Part shown: positions 26,100-35,400 of the stretch, piece after piece
How positions within the stretch are numbered: the stretch's first letter is position 1
Layout: every line of letters begins with the position of its first letter
Source of the DNA: Neobacillus sp. Marseille-Q6967
Lineage (GTDB): Bacteria; Bacillota; Bacilli; Bacillales; Cytobacillaceae
Length of the DNA: 64,000 nucleotides
Direction of reading: 5' to 3'
NCBI RefSeq assembly: GCF_946151075.1
Contig: NZ_OX267715.1
Coordinates: forward strand, 2,705,881-2,769,880
The notes under the pieces: model-generated
Seen by the model: only the letters and a program-made list of their open reading frames with translations
Databases searched by the model: none
Told to the model about the DNA's origin: nothing
Made by a program: the position numbers and the translations under genes

Positions 26100-27167
26100 T
26101 TGATCCGTTTTTTGAATAAAATTCTGGGTATAATATTTTTGGTACACTCCAACACCCAGATGGGTAAACTCCTCATTTAATAAGGAATCTCGATGCCCTT
26201 TACTATTTAGCCATCCTTCAACAACTGCTGGTCCGTCTGTATAATTTGCTGCTATATTTTCGCCTGCGGCTTTATAGGTTACCTGAGCTGCCTCTAATCG
26301 GTCAGAAAGGCTGCCATATTTACTTGATATATGTGAAAAGTCTTCACTCTCATACATATCCATACTGTGGCCGGAAGCAACCTGTGCGGTTTGTTCATCC
26401 CAGATTAGCGGATTTAGCTTATGTCTAACTCTTATAACATTCGTAATATCGAATATTTCTCTCTCATTTCCCTCTTCAATTAATCTCCAAAGGGCCTCAC
26501 TGGGTTCTGCTGGCTCAATTAATTCCCCTCGATAGATGAGCTCATAGGGCCGCTGTTCAATTAATGTTTCAGCATTTAGAAACCTCACACTTAAAAGATT
26601 CCCTGTAAATTTATCAATATTAAGCTGAACAAAAATATCCCCTAATCGAAGTAAAGGTCTAATATTTACATCCATATCATTTAACTCAAAACGATAGGTG
26701 CTCCCGTGCCACTCAATCTCTAAATTCATATTGATAACCAGGGTATTAAAAATTTCTTCAACAGGCTGTCCTATCTTAAAAGGTGAAACATTCAACTGGT
26801 CACCGAGAGCATAAACAGTAACTACCTGATCCTCCTGCACCCCTACTTGTAAGTAGCGGCTATAGTCGAGATTATAGATATACCATTGATAACCATATTG
26901 GGTTTCGTCTATTCGCTGCGGCTCTCCTAGTTCCTTTTTTAAATCTGTCACATTCTTCCCGATTAATAATCCGATTCCTTCTTTCGGTCGTTCCGCCGTT
27001 TTGGTTTCAAGATTATTATTCTGGTCTTGATTTAATGTCTGATTCATTTCTTTTGTTGTTTCTTCATTTATTAAAACTTCATTATCGTCCTTCTCATTAA
27101 CATTGGCATAAAAACCGATTGTAACGAAAATAGCGGATAGGAAGAGAATTCTGATAAGAGAACGCAG
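26097..27167 (-). CDS. ylbC: CAP-domain protein YlbC, apparent CTG start
   Basis: C-terminal CAP/SCP domain (about residues 235-350, with IRVRHKLNPLIWDEQ, the HSMDM segment, and GHRDSLLN) preceded by the Bacillus CAP-associated domain (about 70-200). The first ATG would give 316 residues with no export signal. The frame stays open 40 codons further and there encodes a hydrophobic N-terminus (RSLIRILFLSAIFVTIGFYA) typical of a signal or anchor. The only start-like codon there is CTG at 27167, six bases after AGAGGGTGA; an in-frame stop lies three codons upstream. The 356-residue form fits YlbC. The domain's role in Bacillus is unknown. Confidence 0.82.
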   Translation of the reverse strand: MRSLIRILFLSAIFVTIGFYANVNEKDDNEVLINEETTKEMNQTLNQDQNNNLETKTAERPKEGIGLLIGKNVTDLKKELGEPQRIDETQYGYQWYIYNLDYSRYLQVGVQEDQVVTVYALGDQLNVSPFKIGQPVEEIFNTLVINMNLEIEWHGSTYRFELNDMDVNIRPLLRLGDIFVQLNIDKFTGNLLSVRFLNAETLIEQRPYELIYRGELIEPAEPSEALWRLIEEGNEREIFDITNVIRVRHKLNPLIWDEQTAQVASGHSMDMYESEDFSHISSKYGSLSDRLEAAQVTYKAAGENIAANYTDGPAVVEGWLNSKGHRDSLLNEEFTHLGVGVYQKYYTQNFIQKTDQ

Positions 27168-27220
27168 AGGTCTTCACCCTCTCTATTACTATTTCTAACA
27201 TTATATGTAGAGATAGAATA

Positions 27221-27229
27221 ATTATAGCA
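27221..27229 (-). promoter_or_regulatory. Extended -10 promoter for ylbC
   Basis: Minus-strand TGCTATAAT, an extended -10 element, about 55 bases upstream of the ribosome binding site used with the CTG start. No good -35 is seen at 17 bp. Confidence 0.45.
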
Positions 27230-27282
27230 TCGAAATACTTCATAATAATAGTCAATATTATTTTCTAATAAGTTAAAAAACA

Positions 27283-27316
27283 AAAAAAACAGATACGGGA
27301 AGTATCTGTTTTTTTG
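27283..27316 (-). terminator. Intrinsic terminator after ylbB
   Basis: Perfect stem aaacagatac with gtatctgttt, 5-base loop, long T run on the minus strand. Confidence 0.9.
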
Positions 27317-27317
27317 T

Positions 27318-27755
27318 TTAATGCTGTACATTATTAAAATTTGTTGGCTCTGATATTTCAGTTAGAGCCGCTTTTGCCTGATCATCTGTAAGTTTTCTTA
27401 CTGCAAAATCCCCTAAGGCTACAATTCCAACTAATTTATCGCCTTCTACAACAGGAAGACGGCGAATTTGATGATCTGCCATTAATTTGGCAGCTTCGTT
27501 TGTAGTTGCATCTGGTGTGATTGTAAACAGCTTGTCACTCATAATATCTTCTACTTTTGTAGAACCAGGATGTCTTTCAGCCACCGCTCTGATGACGATA
27601 TCTCGGTCAGTTATCATTCCGACAAGTTTATCCTTATCGACGATTGGAACAGCTCCGACATTTAGTTCTTTCATTTTTACTGCAACTTCATAAACATTAT
27701 CGAGGAGAGTACAGCACTCAACATCTTTTGTCATAATATCACGGATTTTCTCCAT
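27318..27755 (-). CDS. ylbB: Two-CBS-domain protein YlbB
   Basis: 145 residues consisting almost wholly of two CBS domains (about 8-62 and 72-126), with GMITDRDIVIRAVAE and RRLPVVEGDKLVGIVALGD. A Bateman module, probably binding an adenine nucleotide. Such stand-alone proteins are often general-stress or sporulation linked. The C-terminal tail is variable. Confidence 0.88.
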   Translation of the reverse strand: MEKIRDIMTKDVECCTLLDNVYEVAVKMKELNVGAVPIVDKDKLVGMITDRDIVIRAVAERHPGSTKVEDIMSDKLFTITPDATTNEAAKLMADHQIRRLPVVEGDKLVGIVALGDFAVRKLTDDQAKAALTEISEPTNFNNVQH

Positions 27756-27939
27756 ATAGTTCTACCCCCATGGTTATAATAACAGCTCTTAACATTAATT
27801 TAGGGTCTCCTATTTGAATTGATCTATTCGATGATTGCAACTTTAAGCATTTTCAACTATTATTAAATTGAATTAACTTGCTTTCCTGACAAGTAAAGTA
27901 TCAAAAGGGGTAAGGTATTGTTTCTAGGAGGGATTAATT

Positions 27940-28299
27940 TTGAAGTTCGAGAATACAGGATTGGAAAAGATGAAGGCTGATTTGAACCGTCTAGATGAAG
28001 TGATGCTTGAATATGGTTTGGTTCGTGAAGGCCAATGGGATTATGAACGTGTTACATATGATCGTAAGTTCGAATTGAAAGAAGGCGTATTTTACCTGCG
28101 TGTACGCGGCTATGCAACGGAAGGGGATGTTGGAGCGCATAAGGCAACGATCCAGCTTATGACACCTCTTTTAGGAAAACATTACTATCCACATGGTGTT
28201 GAATATGGTGAAGGCGAAAGCTTCCCATCATCACTTGTAAACCAATGTAAAAAAATTCTCGATGATATTAAATCAAAAGTAGAAAAATTTGCAGTTTAA
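27940..28299 (+). CDS. YugN-like family protein
   Basis: 119 residues of the YugN-like family, starting at TTG behind TAGGAGGG. It has regular beta strands (WDYERVTYDRKFELKEGVFYL) and a short C-terminal helix. The position next to ylbB corresponds to ylbA in B. subtilis, but I am not certain of that name. Function unknown. Confidence 0.75.
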   Translation: MKFENTGLEKMKADLNRLDEVMLEYGLVREGQWDYERVTYDRKFELKEGVFYLRVRGYATEGDVGAHKATIQLMTPLLGKHYYPHGVEYGEGESFPSSLVNQCKKILDDIKSKVEKFAV

Positions 28300-28304
28300 A
28301 ACAT

Positions 28305-28335
28305 AAGACGCATGAATCTTAGATTCATGCGTCTT
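28305..28335. terminator. Bidirectional terminator, YugN-like / acetyltransferase
   Basis: Almost perfect 31-base palindrome (aagacgcatgaatct and its complement around one base) between convergent stops. Confidence 0.85.
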
Positions 28336-28342
28336 ACGTTTA

Positions 28343-29515
28343 TTAAAAGAAATCATTAAAAAATGGCTTATTTTGCGGAATCATTCCTTCTAGTTCTGCA
28401 GCCTCTTTTTCATTTCCCCGTATATAGCCCATTTCAAATAATTCAGTTGGCCTTTTATATCCAAATAATAAGGACGCTAGTGAATTAATATCCATAGAAA
28501 GTCCTTTTTGAGGAGGGTGAACACAGCTGCTGCCAGGTTTATTTTTAAATACTCTTATATCATCTTGACTAATTAAATAACTCCCGTTATTCCATGGTGC
28601 AAATTGATCATCAATATGGAGAAAAATTTTCTCGGTTGTGTGGTTAAATTGATATCTCTTTAGACATTGCTCTGCATCAATGATTCGTGACATAAAATAA
28701 GGAGTGAGTTCGGTTTTTACTTTAGGCTGATTTAATATATAGGTTAAAGTTTCGTCTTTAGACGTTAAAATACTGACCTGATCAACCATAGAATCATGCT
28801 GGCAAATAAAATTCCATAGGCCGCATCTAGCTTCATGGTTTAATGGTACAAATTCGTGAACCTCCATTTGATGTTTCTGAACCTCATATAACAGGTATCC
28901 CATCGGCTGGTGCTGCACATTGTAATAGACAGCGATATAGCCGTCACCATATATATTATTCTTCCACCAGTTAGAATCTCGTACGAGCATACCGTTAAAT
29001 TTCATACTAAAATTAGCATAAATACTCTCAATCTCTTGATGATGCTGCTCTTTAGAATATCGTTTTATATTGCCAGGTTGAGGGTCCAGGAACTTCAGAT
29101 CTTTTTTATCAATAAATATCTTCTTATTATCCGTGAATATTTCCCAGCCAAACTTTCGATAAAAACCAATGTCAAACGGATGTAAAAGGGAGACGATTTG
29201 CTTTTCTTGATGCATTTTTTCCAATGCATCGATGATTAGTTTTTTAACATAACCGTTTCTGCGATATTCAGGATAGGTGGCAACTCCAGCCAACCCTCCC
29301 ATTTTCCATTCGCGGCCGTTCATATAAATATGTAAAGGTATAATGTGAAGCTTCGCTGCAAGTTGTTCTTCCTGCCAGATTCCATATATTTTGTGGCTTT
29401 TCGCTGATTCTAATCTGGATGCAATCTTTTCCTCGGGAATTTTATATTGGAATGCATACATTGAAAGCTTCAGCGATTCTATAAGATCTTTTTCAGTCAG
29501 TTCTTTAATCTCCAT
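28343..29515 (-). CDS. GNAT acetyltransferase with C-terminal SCP2-like domain (Eis type)
   Basis: 390 residues in three parts: a GNAT domain with AGVATYPEYRRNGYVKKL (about 90-107), a second degenerate GNAT-like middle domain, and a C-terminal sterol-carrier-like domain. This is the enhanced-intracellular-survival (Eis) layout known from acetylation of amines and aminoglycosides. Start at MEIKELTEKD, four bases after GGAGGGA. A frame 31 residues longer exists only because it reads back into repeat copy C. Substrate unknown. Confidence 0.82.
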   Translation of the reverse strand: MEIKELTEKDLIESLKLSMYAFQYKIPEEKIASRLESAKSHKIYGIWQEEQLAAKLHIIPLHIYMNGREWKMGGLAGVATYPEYRRNGYVKKLIIDALEKMHQEKQIVSLLHPFDIGFYRKFGWEIFTDNKKIFIDKKDLKFLDPQPGNIKRYSKEQHHQEIESIYANFSMKFNGMLVRDSNWWKNNIYGDGYIAVYYNVQHQPMGYLLYEVQKHQMEVHEFVPLNHEARCGLWNFICQHDSMVDQVSILTSKDETLTYILNQPKVKTELTPYFMSRIIDAEQCLKRYQFNHTTEKIFLHIDDQFAPWNNGSYLISQDDIRVFKNKPGSSCVHPPQKGLSMDINSLASLLFGYKRPTELFEMGYIRGNEKEAAELEGMIPQNKPFFNDFF

Positions 29516-29569
29516 GTTCTCCCTCCATGAATCTGTTTTCATTTTTGCTAGAAGCTCGTTAAACATACC

Positions 29570-29614
29570 TGTTGATTTCCGCTTCAGGCGCTTCGCTTTC
29601 CGCTCCAATCATCA
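29570..29614. repeat. Dispersed repeat, deleted copy C (45 bp)
   Basis: TGTTGATTTCCGCTTCAGGCGC at the left joined to the right-end sequence ctccaatcatca, the interior being absent. It lies 55 bases upstream of the acetyltransferase start. Confidence 0.82.
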
Positions 29615-29649
29615 GAGTAACAAAATCCACAATGTTATAACAAAGCTAG

Positions 29650-29679
29650 AAAAAAAGTGTCTGTTAAAGACACTTTTTT
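29650..29679 (-). terminator. Intrinsic terminator after ctaM
   Basis: Perfect stem aaaaagtgtct with agacactttttt and 4-base loop, followed by T on the minus strand. Confidence 0.88.
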
Positions 29680-29680
29680 A

Positions 29681-30145
29681 TTAAAAACCTAATATTGCCT
29701 TTATCACAGAGGTTGTTTGTCCGCCGCGATAAAATACGTAAAGTAATAGATACACCGCAACACCTGTCGTCGCTGTAAAAAACCAAATAATACTTGTAAT
29801 TGGTCCTAATTTACGATGTCTTTTAAGGTTATTCTTATACCCTGTCCACAATGTTACAATACCAAATACAGCTCCCGTTGTTGCGAGAAAAATATGAAAT
29901 ACTAAAAACACTGTGTAATAGATTTTTATATCATCTGGTCCACCAAATGCTGTATTTCCAATAAAGATGGTTCTGGAAGCATAAATGATAAAAAAGATTA
30001 AAGCAAAGATTGCTGCAAGGAACATTGTCTTTTTGTGTTTTTCAATTTTCCTTTGTTTGATCTGCCACCAGCCGACAGCTACAGTAATCGCACTTAATAC
30101 GATAAATGTCGTACTAATAGTTGGTAATATCGGTAAGGAATTCAT
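29681..30145 (-). CDS. ctaM: Cytochrome oxidase maturation protein CtaM (DUF420)
   Basis: 154-residue DUF420 membrane protein with four predicted helices. The CtaM/YozB family is needed for active heme A-containing oxidases in Staphylococcus and Bacillus. Conserved YASRTIFIGNTAFGGP and HKKTM segments are present. It closes the cta cluster here, downstream of ctaG, which in B. subtilis is not the case (yozB is elsewhere). Confidence 0.88.
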   Translation of the reverse strand: MNSLPILPTISTTFIVLSAITVAVGWWQIKQRKIEKHKKTMFLAAIFALIFFIIYASRTIFIGNTAFGGPDDIKIYYTVFLVFHIFLATTGAVFGIVTLWTGYKNNLKRHRKLGPITSIIWFFTATTGVAVYLLLYVFYRGGQTTSVIKAILGF

Positions 30146-30210
30146 AATTTAAGCCTCTCTTTATTTATAACCTACAGAAATTTTATATTACTTCTACCAT
30201 ATTTTCAATC

Positions 30211-30239
30211 AAAAAGAAAATCCCTCAATATGAGGGATT
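30211..30239 (-). terminator. Intrinsic terminator overlapping the ctaG end
   Basis: Stem aatccctca with tgagggatt, T-rich tail on the minus strand; the stem includes part of the ctaG stop codon. Confidence 0.8.
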
Positions 30240-31149
30240 ATTCAATAATGGATGGTTTTAGTTGTTTGATCAATTCATTTTCAGGTTCAGATTCAGCTTG
30301 ATCTTTGCGGTACCACTCAAAGAATACATGTCCTAGTATAACGCCATAGACAATTTCCTGAATGATTTTCATTAAAACACCGCCAAGCTGCTGGTCATGT
30401 ACCAATGACATCGAACTAAAGAGCGATGGTCCGCTAATATTAAGACCTGCAAAAGTACCAGGTCCGACACATAAGCTCATCACTTGAGCCCAAACATCCG
30501 GATCGGAATACGTAGCATAAAGAGACGTATCAGCAAAGATAATTAATGCACATGCAGGTGTAATTAATATACCGTCTGCAAAGATATAACCAACCTTTCT
30601 AAGACCACTCAATCTTTGATGTTCCGGAACAGGATTAATTAATGGCCACCACATAAATATTGCCAAGATAAATAATAACAGGGAGTATCCAGCATGCAGC
30701 CAAAAACTTTGCATTACACGGTCAAAAATCATTGGAATATGATAGATGGAGAATAAACCATTAAACAAAATTAACGCAATTAACGGTTTTGTAAAGAATG
30801 TAAATAAGGAATGGATGACCTTATTAGAAAAGAGTTTTCTCCATACCCAAACCGGAATTCCAAAAATAAATAATGGCGGGATGACAAGTACTAATGTTGC
30901 CATATTTATCATGTGCACATAGAACATGAGATGTGCCATGAGATCAAGAGGAGATCCCTTAATGGCATAAATAAGAACCATAGATAAAATAAATAAGCCT
31001 GCTTGCTTAACTGTTAAAGGCTCACTGTTCGTAAACTTATTGCGAAATGTTATCGTTAAGAGAAAATAAGCCGCTGTAATTGCTAATAAGCATAGAAAGA
31101 AGTACGGGCTCCAAAGCGCTTTAAAGCCAAAAATATCTAATGTAAGCAC
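30238..31149 (-). CDS. ctaG: Cytochrome caa3 oxidase assembly factor CtaG
   Basis: 303-residue polytopic membrane protein of the caa3_CtaG family, with about seven helices and conserved histidines (YVHMINM, FYVHM region, HQRLS) that may handle copper for CuB of CtaD. GTG start behind GAGGTGATG. It follows ctaF with a terminator in between, so its level may be set separately. Confidence 0.92.
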   Translation of the reverse strand: MLTLDIFGFKALWSPYFFLCLLAITAAYFLLTITFRNKFTNSEPLTVKQAGLFILSMVLIYAIKGSPLDLMAHLMFYVHMINMATLVLVIPPLFIFGIPVWVWRKLFSNKVIHSLFTFFTKPLIALILFNGLFSIYHIPMIFDRVMQSFWLHAGYSLLLFILAIFMWWPLINPVPEHQRLSGLRKVGYIFADGILITPACALIIFADTSLYATYSDPDVWAQVMSLCVGPGTFAGLNISGPSLFSSMSLVHDQQLGGVLMKIIQEIVYGVILGHVFFEWYRKDQAESEPENELIKQLKPSIIE

Positions 31150-31237
31150 CGGACATCACCTCAAATAATAGTAAAATCATTTTCATTATATACCTTTTCA
31201 GACCTGCTAAGCAAAGAAATGCAATTTTTCCCACCAT

Positions 31238-31265
31238 AAAAAGAAAATCGGCTTGACGCCGATTC
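31238..31265 (-). terminator. Intrinsic terminator after ctaF
   Basis: Stem aatcggc with gccgatt (5-base loop) and a T-rich tail on the minus strand, between ctaF and ctaG. Confidence 0.75.
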
Positions 31266-31276
31266 TCTTTTTGCCA

Positions 31277-31612
31277 TTACCACCAAATGATGGTTACGAA
31301 GGCCAATACAGTGATAAATCCTACTAATGCACCTGAATACAAGAATAATGAAGGTGCTTCATGTCCTTTATGCTTCATATGCATGAAATAGTAGAGTTGG
31401 AAAATAACCTGAACTACAGCTAATAAAAGGATAAACGGTACGATAAACCATCCAGTAAATCCTTTAGCAGCTACCGCTGCAAATGCCACTAAAGTTAAGA
31501 AAATCATTAATGCAAAGGTAACGACTTGATGTCTCATTTCCTCCGCACTTTTTTTACGACGATATTCAATGTCGACTCTTGGGTTTCCTGAATTTAATTC
31601 TGTATTTGCCAT
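31277..31612 (-). CDS. ctaF: Cytochrome caa3 oxidase subunit IV
   Basis: 111 residues with three membrane helices, the small subunit IV of the caa3 complex (COX4-pro type, here with FYYMHMKHKGHEAP-like loop LYYFMHMKHKGH). Four bases after ctaE in the ctaCDEF transcript. Confidence 0.93.
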   Translation of the reverse strand: MANTELNSGNPRVDIEYRRKKSAEEMRHQVVTFALMIFLTLVAFAAVAAKGFTGWFIVPFILLLAVVQVIFQLYYFMHMKHKGHEAPSLFLYSGALVGFITVLAFVTIIWW

Positions 31613-31616
31613 CAGT

Positions 31617-32246
31617 TTATCCCACCATTCCCATTAAATATACCACGGTAAAGATGAACACCCAAACTACGTCAATGAAGTGCCAGTAAAGGCTTGCAAC
31701 ATAAAACTTAGGCGCGTTGTATAAATCTAAACCGCGTTTTCCATTGCGAATCATTAGTGTAAGAATCCAGCCAAGACCAAATGCAACGTGTCCACCATGG
31801 AAACCGACTAATGTGTAAAATGCAGAACCAAAAGCACTGCTGGTAAAAGTATGATGATACTCATGTACATAATGGTTAAACTCGTAAACCTCTAATCCTA
31901 AGAAGCCAGCACCCAATAGTACCGTAATACCTAACCAAAGCTGCATCTTCTTAAAATTGAAATTCTTCATGTGATACATTGCATAAACACTTGTTAACGA
32001 GCTTGTTAACAGAAGCATTGTAGCAACAAATGTTAAAGGTAAATCAAAAAGATCAGCTGCCAATTTATGAGTTGTATCAGGCACTTTGTCTTTTAAAGCT
32101 AAATAGGTTGCAAAGAGAGAGGCGAAAAGTACTGTCTCTCCCCCTAAGAATAACCAAAAACCAAGAAATTTATTTTTTGCCTCAAGGGTTGCTTTTTCAG
32201 GCTCAGCAGGCCATGTTTCATAGGTAAATTTTTCTTCAGCGTGCAT
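31617..32246 (-). CDS. ctaE: Cytochrome caa3 oxidase subunit III
   Basis: 209-residue COX3-family protein with five helices; conserved YHMKNF, GFHGGHVAFGLGW and WHFIDVVWVFIF. Its ATG overlaps the ctaD stop (TAATG), so it is translationally coupled. Confidence 0.95.
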   Translation of the reverse strand: MHAEEKFTYETWPAEPEKATLEAKNKFLGFWLFLGGETVLFASLFATYLALKDKVPDTTHKLAADLFDLPLTFVATMLLLTSSLTSVYAMYHMKNFNFKKMQLWLGITVLLGAGFLGLEVYEFNHYVHEYHHTFTSSAFGSAFYTLVGFHGGHVAFGLGWILTLMIRNGKRGLDLYNAPKFYVASLYWHFIDVVWVFIFTVVYLMGMVG

Positions 32247-34117
32247 TATGCCTTAACCCCCTTATCCTCTTCATCAATTAATTCTTCTTTATGGATATGG
32301 AAACCATGGTCATCCTTAACCGATCTCATAAACATTGAAGCAAAAGTGATAAGTAATCCAATAATGATTACCGGTAATGACCAAGCAACATCATCCATAT
32401 TGTAAAGAGCACCAAATGCAGCTACGAATAAGCCTAGTGCAATCATAAATGGAATGAAAGATGCATTTGGCATATGAATATCACCAAGCGGCTCTGCAGG
32501 TGTCATACCTTTTTTACCTTCCATTTTTTCTAACCATAAAGCATCCAATCCACGTACTAATGGCAGCTGCTTAAAGTTATAGAATGGCGGTGGAGATGGG
32601 ATTGCCCATTCAAGAGTTCTTCCATCACCCCAAGGGTCGTTTCCAACTTTCACATTCTTTACAGATGTTACGATAACGTTATAAATCATAACAATTACAC
32701 CTAAAGACATAAATACTGCACCAAGAGAACTGATTAAGTTCGATGTCTCAAAACCTTGGCCTGGTAGGTATGTGAATACACGTCTAGGCATTCCCCAAAG
32801 ACCTAAGAAATGTTGAATAAAGAATGTCATATGGAAACCGATGAAGAATAACCAGAAAGTGATTTTTCCAAGGGTTTCGTTTAACATCGTACCAAACATT
32901 TTTGGCCAATAGTAATGGATTCCAGCGAAAATACCAAATACTACACCACCAACGATAACATAATGGAAGTGAGCAACAACGAAATACGTATCATGATACT
33001 GATAGTCAGCTGCAGCTGCTGCAAGCATTACACCAGTTACCCCACCCATAACAAATGAAGGGATAAACGCTACTGCCCAATGCATAGGAGTCGTGAATTT
33101 AACACTTCCTCCCCACATTGTTAACAGCCAGTTAAAGATCTTAATACCTGTTGGTACACCAATGGCCATTGTTGCAACAGCAAAAATTGCGTTTGCGACT
33201 GGACCTAAACCTGTTGTAAACATGTGGTGTGCCCAAACCATGAATCCTAAGAAACCGATTAATACGGTTGCAAATACCATTGATGAATATCCAAACAAAC
33301 GTTTTCTCGAGAATGTTGAGAAAATATCCGAGAAAATACCGAACGCAGGAAGTACTAAAATGTAAACTTCAGGGTGACCGAAAATCCAGAACAAATGTTC
33401 CCAAATGACGGTATTTCCACCCATCGTTGCAACGAAGAAATTTGAACCAAACATACGGTCGAACATCATTAATACTAAACCAACAGTTAATGGCGGGAAT
33501 GCAAATAAGATAAGTGCTGATGCAACAAAGGTTGACCATGTAAACAACGGCATTCTCATATATGTCATTCCAGGTGCACGCATGTTAATGATGGTAACAA
33601 GGAAATTGATACCACCAATTAATGTACCAAGACCGGATATCTGTAAACCTAATACGTAAAAGTCAACTCCATGGCCTTTAGAATGCATGGCAAGCGATGC
33701 ATAAGATGTCCATCCTGCATCAGGTGCCCCGCCCATGAACCATGAAAGGTTAAGGAATACTCCTCCAAAGAAAAACAACCAAAATCCTAATGCGTTTACA
33801 AATGGGAATGCAACGTCACGTGCCCCGATTTGTAATGGCATGATTGCATTCATGAACGCAAACAATATCGGCATTGCTGCCAAGAAAATCATTGTTGTAC
33901 CGTGCATCGTGATGATTTCATTGAATGTTCCAGCACTAACAAAGTCATTATTTGGTACTGCCAGCTGGATACGGATAAATACAGCTTCAATCCCTCCAAC
34001 AATGAAGAAAAATCCGCCTGCTAAAAGATATAGGATTGCGATTTTTTTATGGTCTACTGTTGTAAGATAGTCCCATAAAGTTGCGCCAAATCCCTTTTTT
34101 TGAGCGTAGGTACTCAC
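32246..34117 (-). CDS. ctaD: Cytochrome caa3 oxidase subunit I
   Basis: Catalytic heme-copper subunit, 623 residues with about 14 helices. The ligand motifs are complete: MHGTTM (heme a), HPEVYIL (CuB and cross-linked Tyr), HDTYFVVAHFHYV (CuB/heme a3/heme a histidines). The E-x-x-x-x motif near HPEVY gives an A1-like oxidase. GTG start behind GGGAGGT. It receives heme A made by CtaA and CtaB. Confidence 0.97.
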   Translation of the reverse strand: MSTYAQKKGFGATLWDYLTTVDHKKIAILYLLAGGFFFIVGGIEAVFIRIQLAVPNNDFVSAGTFNEIITMHGTTMIFLAAMPILFAFMNAIMPLQIGARDVAFPFVNALGFWLFFFGGVFLNLSWFMGGAPDAGWTSYASLAMHSKGHGVDFYVLGLQISGLGTLIGGINFLVTIINMRAPGMTYMRMPLFTWSTFVASALILFAFPPLTVGLVLMMFDRMFGSNFFVATMGGNTVIWEHLFWIFGHPEVYILVLPAFGIFSDIFSTFSRKRLFGYSSMVFATVLIGFLGFMVWAHHMFTTGLGPVANAIFAVATMAIGVPTGIKIFNWLLTMWGGSVKFTTPMHWAVAFIPSFVMGGVTGVMLAAAAADYQYHDTYFVVAHFHYVIVGGVVFGIFAGIHYYWPKMFGTMLNETLGKITFWLFFIGFHMTFFIQHFLGLWGMPRRVFTYLPGQGFETSNLISSLGAVFMSLGVIVMIYNVIVTSVKNVKVGNDPWGDGRTLEWAIPSPPPFYNFKQLPLVRGLDALWLEKMEGKKGMTPAEPLGDIHMPNASFIPFMIALGLFVAAFGALYNMDDVAWSLPVIIIGLLITFASMFMRSVKDDHGFHIHKEELIDEEDKGVKA

Positions 34118-34148
34118 AATTTTACCTCCCTTTCAAACAAATCCCCTT

Positions 34149-35207
34149 TTATTCCTGTACTTTTAAGCCCATTAAATATTCTGTTAAAGCATCAAGCTCA
34201 GCATCATTTAATTCTTTATATTTACCAGTCATTAAATTTCCTGGCTTATAAGTTTCTGGATTCTTAATCCAATTCTTTAATTCTTCTTCATTATGATCTA
34301 AGATACCAGCAATACGAGAACGATCACCAAAGTTTGTTAAGTTAGGTGCAATTCTTGCTGCTTCTGGTGTTGTATTCGCTGGTGTTACAGCATGACAGCT
34401 CACACAGCTTTGATTAAAAATCTCTTGACCCTGCTGAGCTAAATCAGTTGTAGCTTGAACTGGTTCCTTTACATTTTGCATTGCTGTTACCCAGCCATCA
34501 AACTCTTCACGGTCCATTACTTTTACTTTAAAGTCCATTAATGCGTGAGACGGACCACAAAGTTCAGCACACTTACCGTAGAATAAATCTCCAGCTTCTT
34601 CAGCTCTTTTACCATCAAATTCAAGCCAGAATTTATTAACGTTATCGGTATTGGTATCAATCTTTCCTCCAACAGCAGGTACCCAGAATGAGTGCTTTAC
34701 GTCAGATGATTTAAGATTGAAATACACCTTTTCATCAGCAGGTACGACTAAATCCTGTGAAGTAACAATTTTTTCATTTGGATATTCAAATTCCCACCAA
34801 TATAAACTGGAACGAACATTTACCACAAGGGCGTCAGAGTCTTCCTTTTCCATTGGTGAAACATCCGCAAGTTTAAAAGTCGCCGCAACAGTTGGTACCG
34901 CAAGAATAAGAAGTAATAGAATCGGTATAACAGTCCAGATAATTTCCAACTTATGGCTTCCTTCTACCTGCTTTGGAATCTTGTCGTCTTTTCTTCTAAA
35001 CTTGACCAAGACTAGAACAAAGATTACAACGACAACTAGAATTACTCCAACCATTATAAGTGTACTTAATTTCATCAGATCATATTGCATGTCTGCAACT
35101 TCGCCGGCTGGCCTTAATGCCGATAAATACGGTTCGCCACATCCGGAAAGAATAAGCGTTAAAATCGTAAACAATGAGATCAAACGCCACTTTGCAAGCC
35201 TTTTCAT
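34149..35207 (-). CDS. ctaC: Cytochrome caa3 oxidase subunit II with fused cytochrome c
   Basis: 352 residues: lipoprotein signal peptide with lipobox LSGC (Cys23), two membrane helices (about 45-68 and 88-110), CuA domain with His172, Cys213, Cys217, His221 and Met224, then a C-terminal cytochrome c with CVSCH (268-272) and a downstream Met ligand. The fused cytochrome c defines a caa3 rather than aa3 enzyme. First gene of ctaCDEF. Confidence 0.97.
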   Translation of the reverse strand: MKRLAKWRLISLFTILTLILSGCGEPYLSALRPAGEVADMQYDLMKLSTLIMVGVILVVVVIFVLVLVKFRRKDDKIPKQVEGSHKLEIIWTVIPILLLLILAVPTVAATFKLADVSPMEKEDSDALVVNVRSSLYWWEFEYPNEKIVTSQDLVVPADEKVYFNLKSSDVKHSFWVPAVGGKIDTNTDNVNKFWLEFDGKRAEEAGDLFYGKCAELCGPSHALMDFKVKVMDREEFDGWVTAMQNVKEPVQATTDLAQQGQEIFNQSCVSCHAVTPANTTPEAARIAPNLTNFGDRSRIAGILDHNEEELKNWIKNPETYKPGNLMTGKYKELNDAELDALTEYLMGLKVQE

Positions 35208-35299
35208 AGCTTAATCAAACCCCTCTTTCGCAATTTGTTTTCTTCAAACTTCTTAGCAGATCAAAAATGTATGTAGTGTTACGCGTTTTTAAATGAAGG

Positions 35300-35344
35300 A
35301 ATCGGGCGGCTGCCAGCTGTATCTAAAGCAAATAGCCGCCGATT
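35300..35344 (-). terminator. Terminator-like hairpin between ctaB and ctaC
   Basis: Long stem aatcgg-gcggct with agccgc-cgatt (one bulged G) enclosing a 22-base loop. On the minus strand the T tract after it is weak, so it may also act as an RNA-stabilising or processing structure between ctaB and ctaC. Confidence 0.6.
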
Positions 35345-35400
35345 TTCTTTATTTAAAAGACTTACTTCCCTCAAAAAAAGAAAAGAACTACAAGACAAAG

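Noticed and set aside
27071..27331. 86-codon frame crossing the ylbC leader and ylbB terminator
   Set aside because: It runs through a terminator and promoter, and lacks the signal-like sequence found in the ylbC frame.
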